A stretch of DNA of 22,766 bases from Thamnocephalis sphaerospora. Lineage: Eukaryota > Zoopagomycota > Zoopagomycetes > Zoopagales > Sigmoideomycetaceae. The DNA lies in contig KZ992664.1 in assembly GCA_003614735.1 (NCBI GenBank), positions 1 to 22,766 on the forward strand, read 5' to 3'. The notes beneath the pieces are model-generated. The model was not told the DNA's origin, did no database searches, and saw nothing but the letters and a program-made list of their open reading frames with translations. The position numbers were made by a program, and so were the translations under genes. This document shows positions 21,760 through 22,766 of this stretch, piece by piece (the stretch's first letter is position 1; each line of letters begins with the position of its first letter).

Positions 21760-22451
21760 CTATACAATGCCAGTGCTGCTTGCCCTTTCCGCTGGCCATC
21801 TGGGGGGCTGTAGGAGTAAAAGTAACGCGCTTGTTTGCAGGCGTGCCACGCCCATCAGAGCATGCGTGCCAGTCGCGCAATAAGCGCCGCTGTCTTGACT
21901 GCTAACAAGCCATACTGCAGTGCGCTCATGCATCGGGCCGGCACTGTACAGCACGCGAAACGCCCACTGCGCTCGGCGACATGCGTCCTGCAGCGCTACT
22001 CTGCATCTCCTTGCGAGGCCGCGGCGATGCACCAGTCGTTTCAGATACTCTATGCGGTGCACTTGCCGTGCGCAAATGGCAAACCGTATCACCGAGTACA
22101 TTCCACGCAGCTCATGTCCGTGCTCCAAAGCGGATACAGCTGCGCGCTCATGTCAACAAGCTAAAGCATTACACTTTTACCCTGGCTCCAAAATACTAAG
22201 CTAGGAGGTGGATATGACACTTCATGTGTAGCCTCATATGGCAGGCTGAATAATAGTGTGGGTTCTTGCTTGTGTGCACGCCCTGCAAGGTGAGTACTGG
22301 GATGGGTAACCGTTCGGACGCTTTGCACTGGCAATGCGGGCTCGAACACGCCGAGAACCAATAGGGTTGTGCATCCAAGTAGCATGATGCACTCTGCACA
22401 GCCGTAGACGATGGCAGTGGCACGATGATAGGGTGATGTAATCGAAAGCAT
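21760..22451 (-). CDS. Hypothetical single-pass membrane protein
   Basis: Two exons on the minus strand, 22451-22181 and 22139-21760, about 216 aa, joined by a short 41-nt intron (GTAAAA to GCGCAG, with a TTGAC branch-like site) in phase 1. The N-terminus has one hydrophobic segment (about residues 20-36, CIMLLGCTTLLVLGVF) after a short leader. The second exon is rich in Arg and His and ends with a short Leu run before TAG at 21760. No family is recognised. The model rests on an ATG followed by a plausible TM, matching phases and splice signals; the 41-nt intron is shorter than all others here, so the junction may be wrong. It is convergent with the kinase gene, 67 bp from its stop. Confidence 0.4.
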
Positions 22452-22766
22452 GGTCTGCTGGTCTTGGGCAGGTCTGTGGTAAACAAAGCCAGATAGAAGT
22501 CACAAAGGACTGGTTACTCTGTTTTGCCATCGCAACTAGACGCTAGCGCATCTTGCTACGAGGTGCGCTTGGCTATTGCGCATGAGCCAGTATTCAAAAG
22601 ACCTTGCATGCTACAACGCCCGCTGGTCTTTCCGGCCTTCATCCTCCTGTACTCACGGTGCTCAAGTCATTCACATACCGCTGTTTCAGTACACCCATTT
22701 TCATGCCTACACAGAGTTGCGCCACATTCTACAGCGCTCAACACATTCTGCACGCGCTACGCTTGA
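22452..22766. other. Right edge, no supported gene
   Basis: A plus-strand frame is open from 22524 to the window end but has no ATG near its start and no recognisable sequence. The left part should be the promoter of the small membrane-protein gene. Confidence 0.4.

Noticed and set aside
1-22766. tRNA, rRNA, CRISPR arrays, transposase genes or bacterial operons
   Set aside because: I looked for T-loop motifs, regular repeat arrays and transposase motifs by eye and found none; the splice structure argues for a nuclear eukaryotic genome.

Overview
This window looks like the nuclear genome of a fungus, probably an early-diverging lineage. The coding regions are broken by many short introns (about 41-100 nt, GT..AG or GC..AG, several with a GCTAAC-like branch site). 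The families are eukaryotic: a GATA finger, seven-TM receptors, an alpha-arrestin, a CHY/RING ubiquitin ligase and a secreted kinase-like protein. No prokaryotic operon, Shine-Dalgarno, tRNA, rRNA, CRISPR or transposon signature was seen. Phylum-level placement is inference only. All gene models were built by hand, joining open frames at splice sites and checking phase.

Layout, left to right: an RNA-like hairpin (3-46); a GATA-type zinc finger gene on the minus strand whose finger is split by an intron (494-1406); a 1.5 kb divergent spacer; seven-TM receptor A (plus, 3065-5219); its tail-to-tail paralogue, receptor B (minus, 5611-7801); a divergent spacer; a PB1 + CHY + CTCHY + RING-H2 ubiquitin-ligase-like gene (plus, 8664-10495); a third, different seven-TM protein with a Cys-rich ectodomain (minus, 11015-13054); a very large alpha-arrestin gene (minus, 13204-18556, about 1571 aa, 10 exons, two probable GC-AG introns); a 2 kb spacer; a single-exon secreted kinase-like gene (plus, 20619-21692); and a small hypothetical one-TM protein gene (minus, 21760-22451). 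The last 315 bases hold nothing I can support.

The most interesting part is the receptor pair at 3065-7801. The two proteins are strongly diverged, yet they share all seven intron positions and all seven phases, and three exons have identical lengths (71, 109 and 68 nt). The first shared intron is hidden in receptor A because it is 75 nt long, in frame and free of stops, so ordinary ORF-based annotation would translate it. I do not recognise the ectodomain, so this is a candidate undescribed receptor family. It lies in one neighbourhood with a third seven-TM protein, an arrestin carrying a PPxY motif and a RING-type ligase. Arrestins and ubiquitin ligases act on membrane receptors in fungi, but a joint function here is inference from neighbourhood only.
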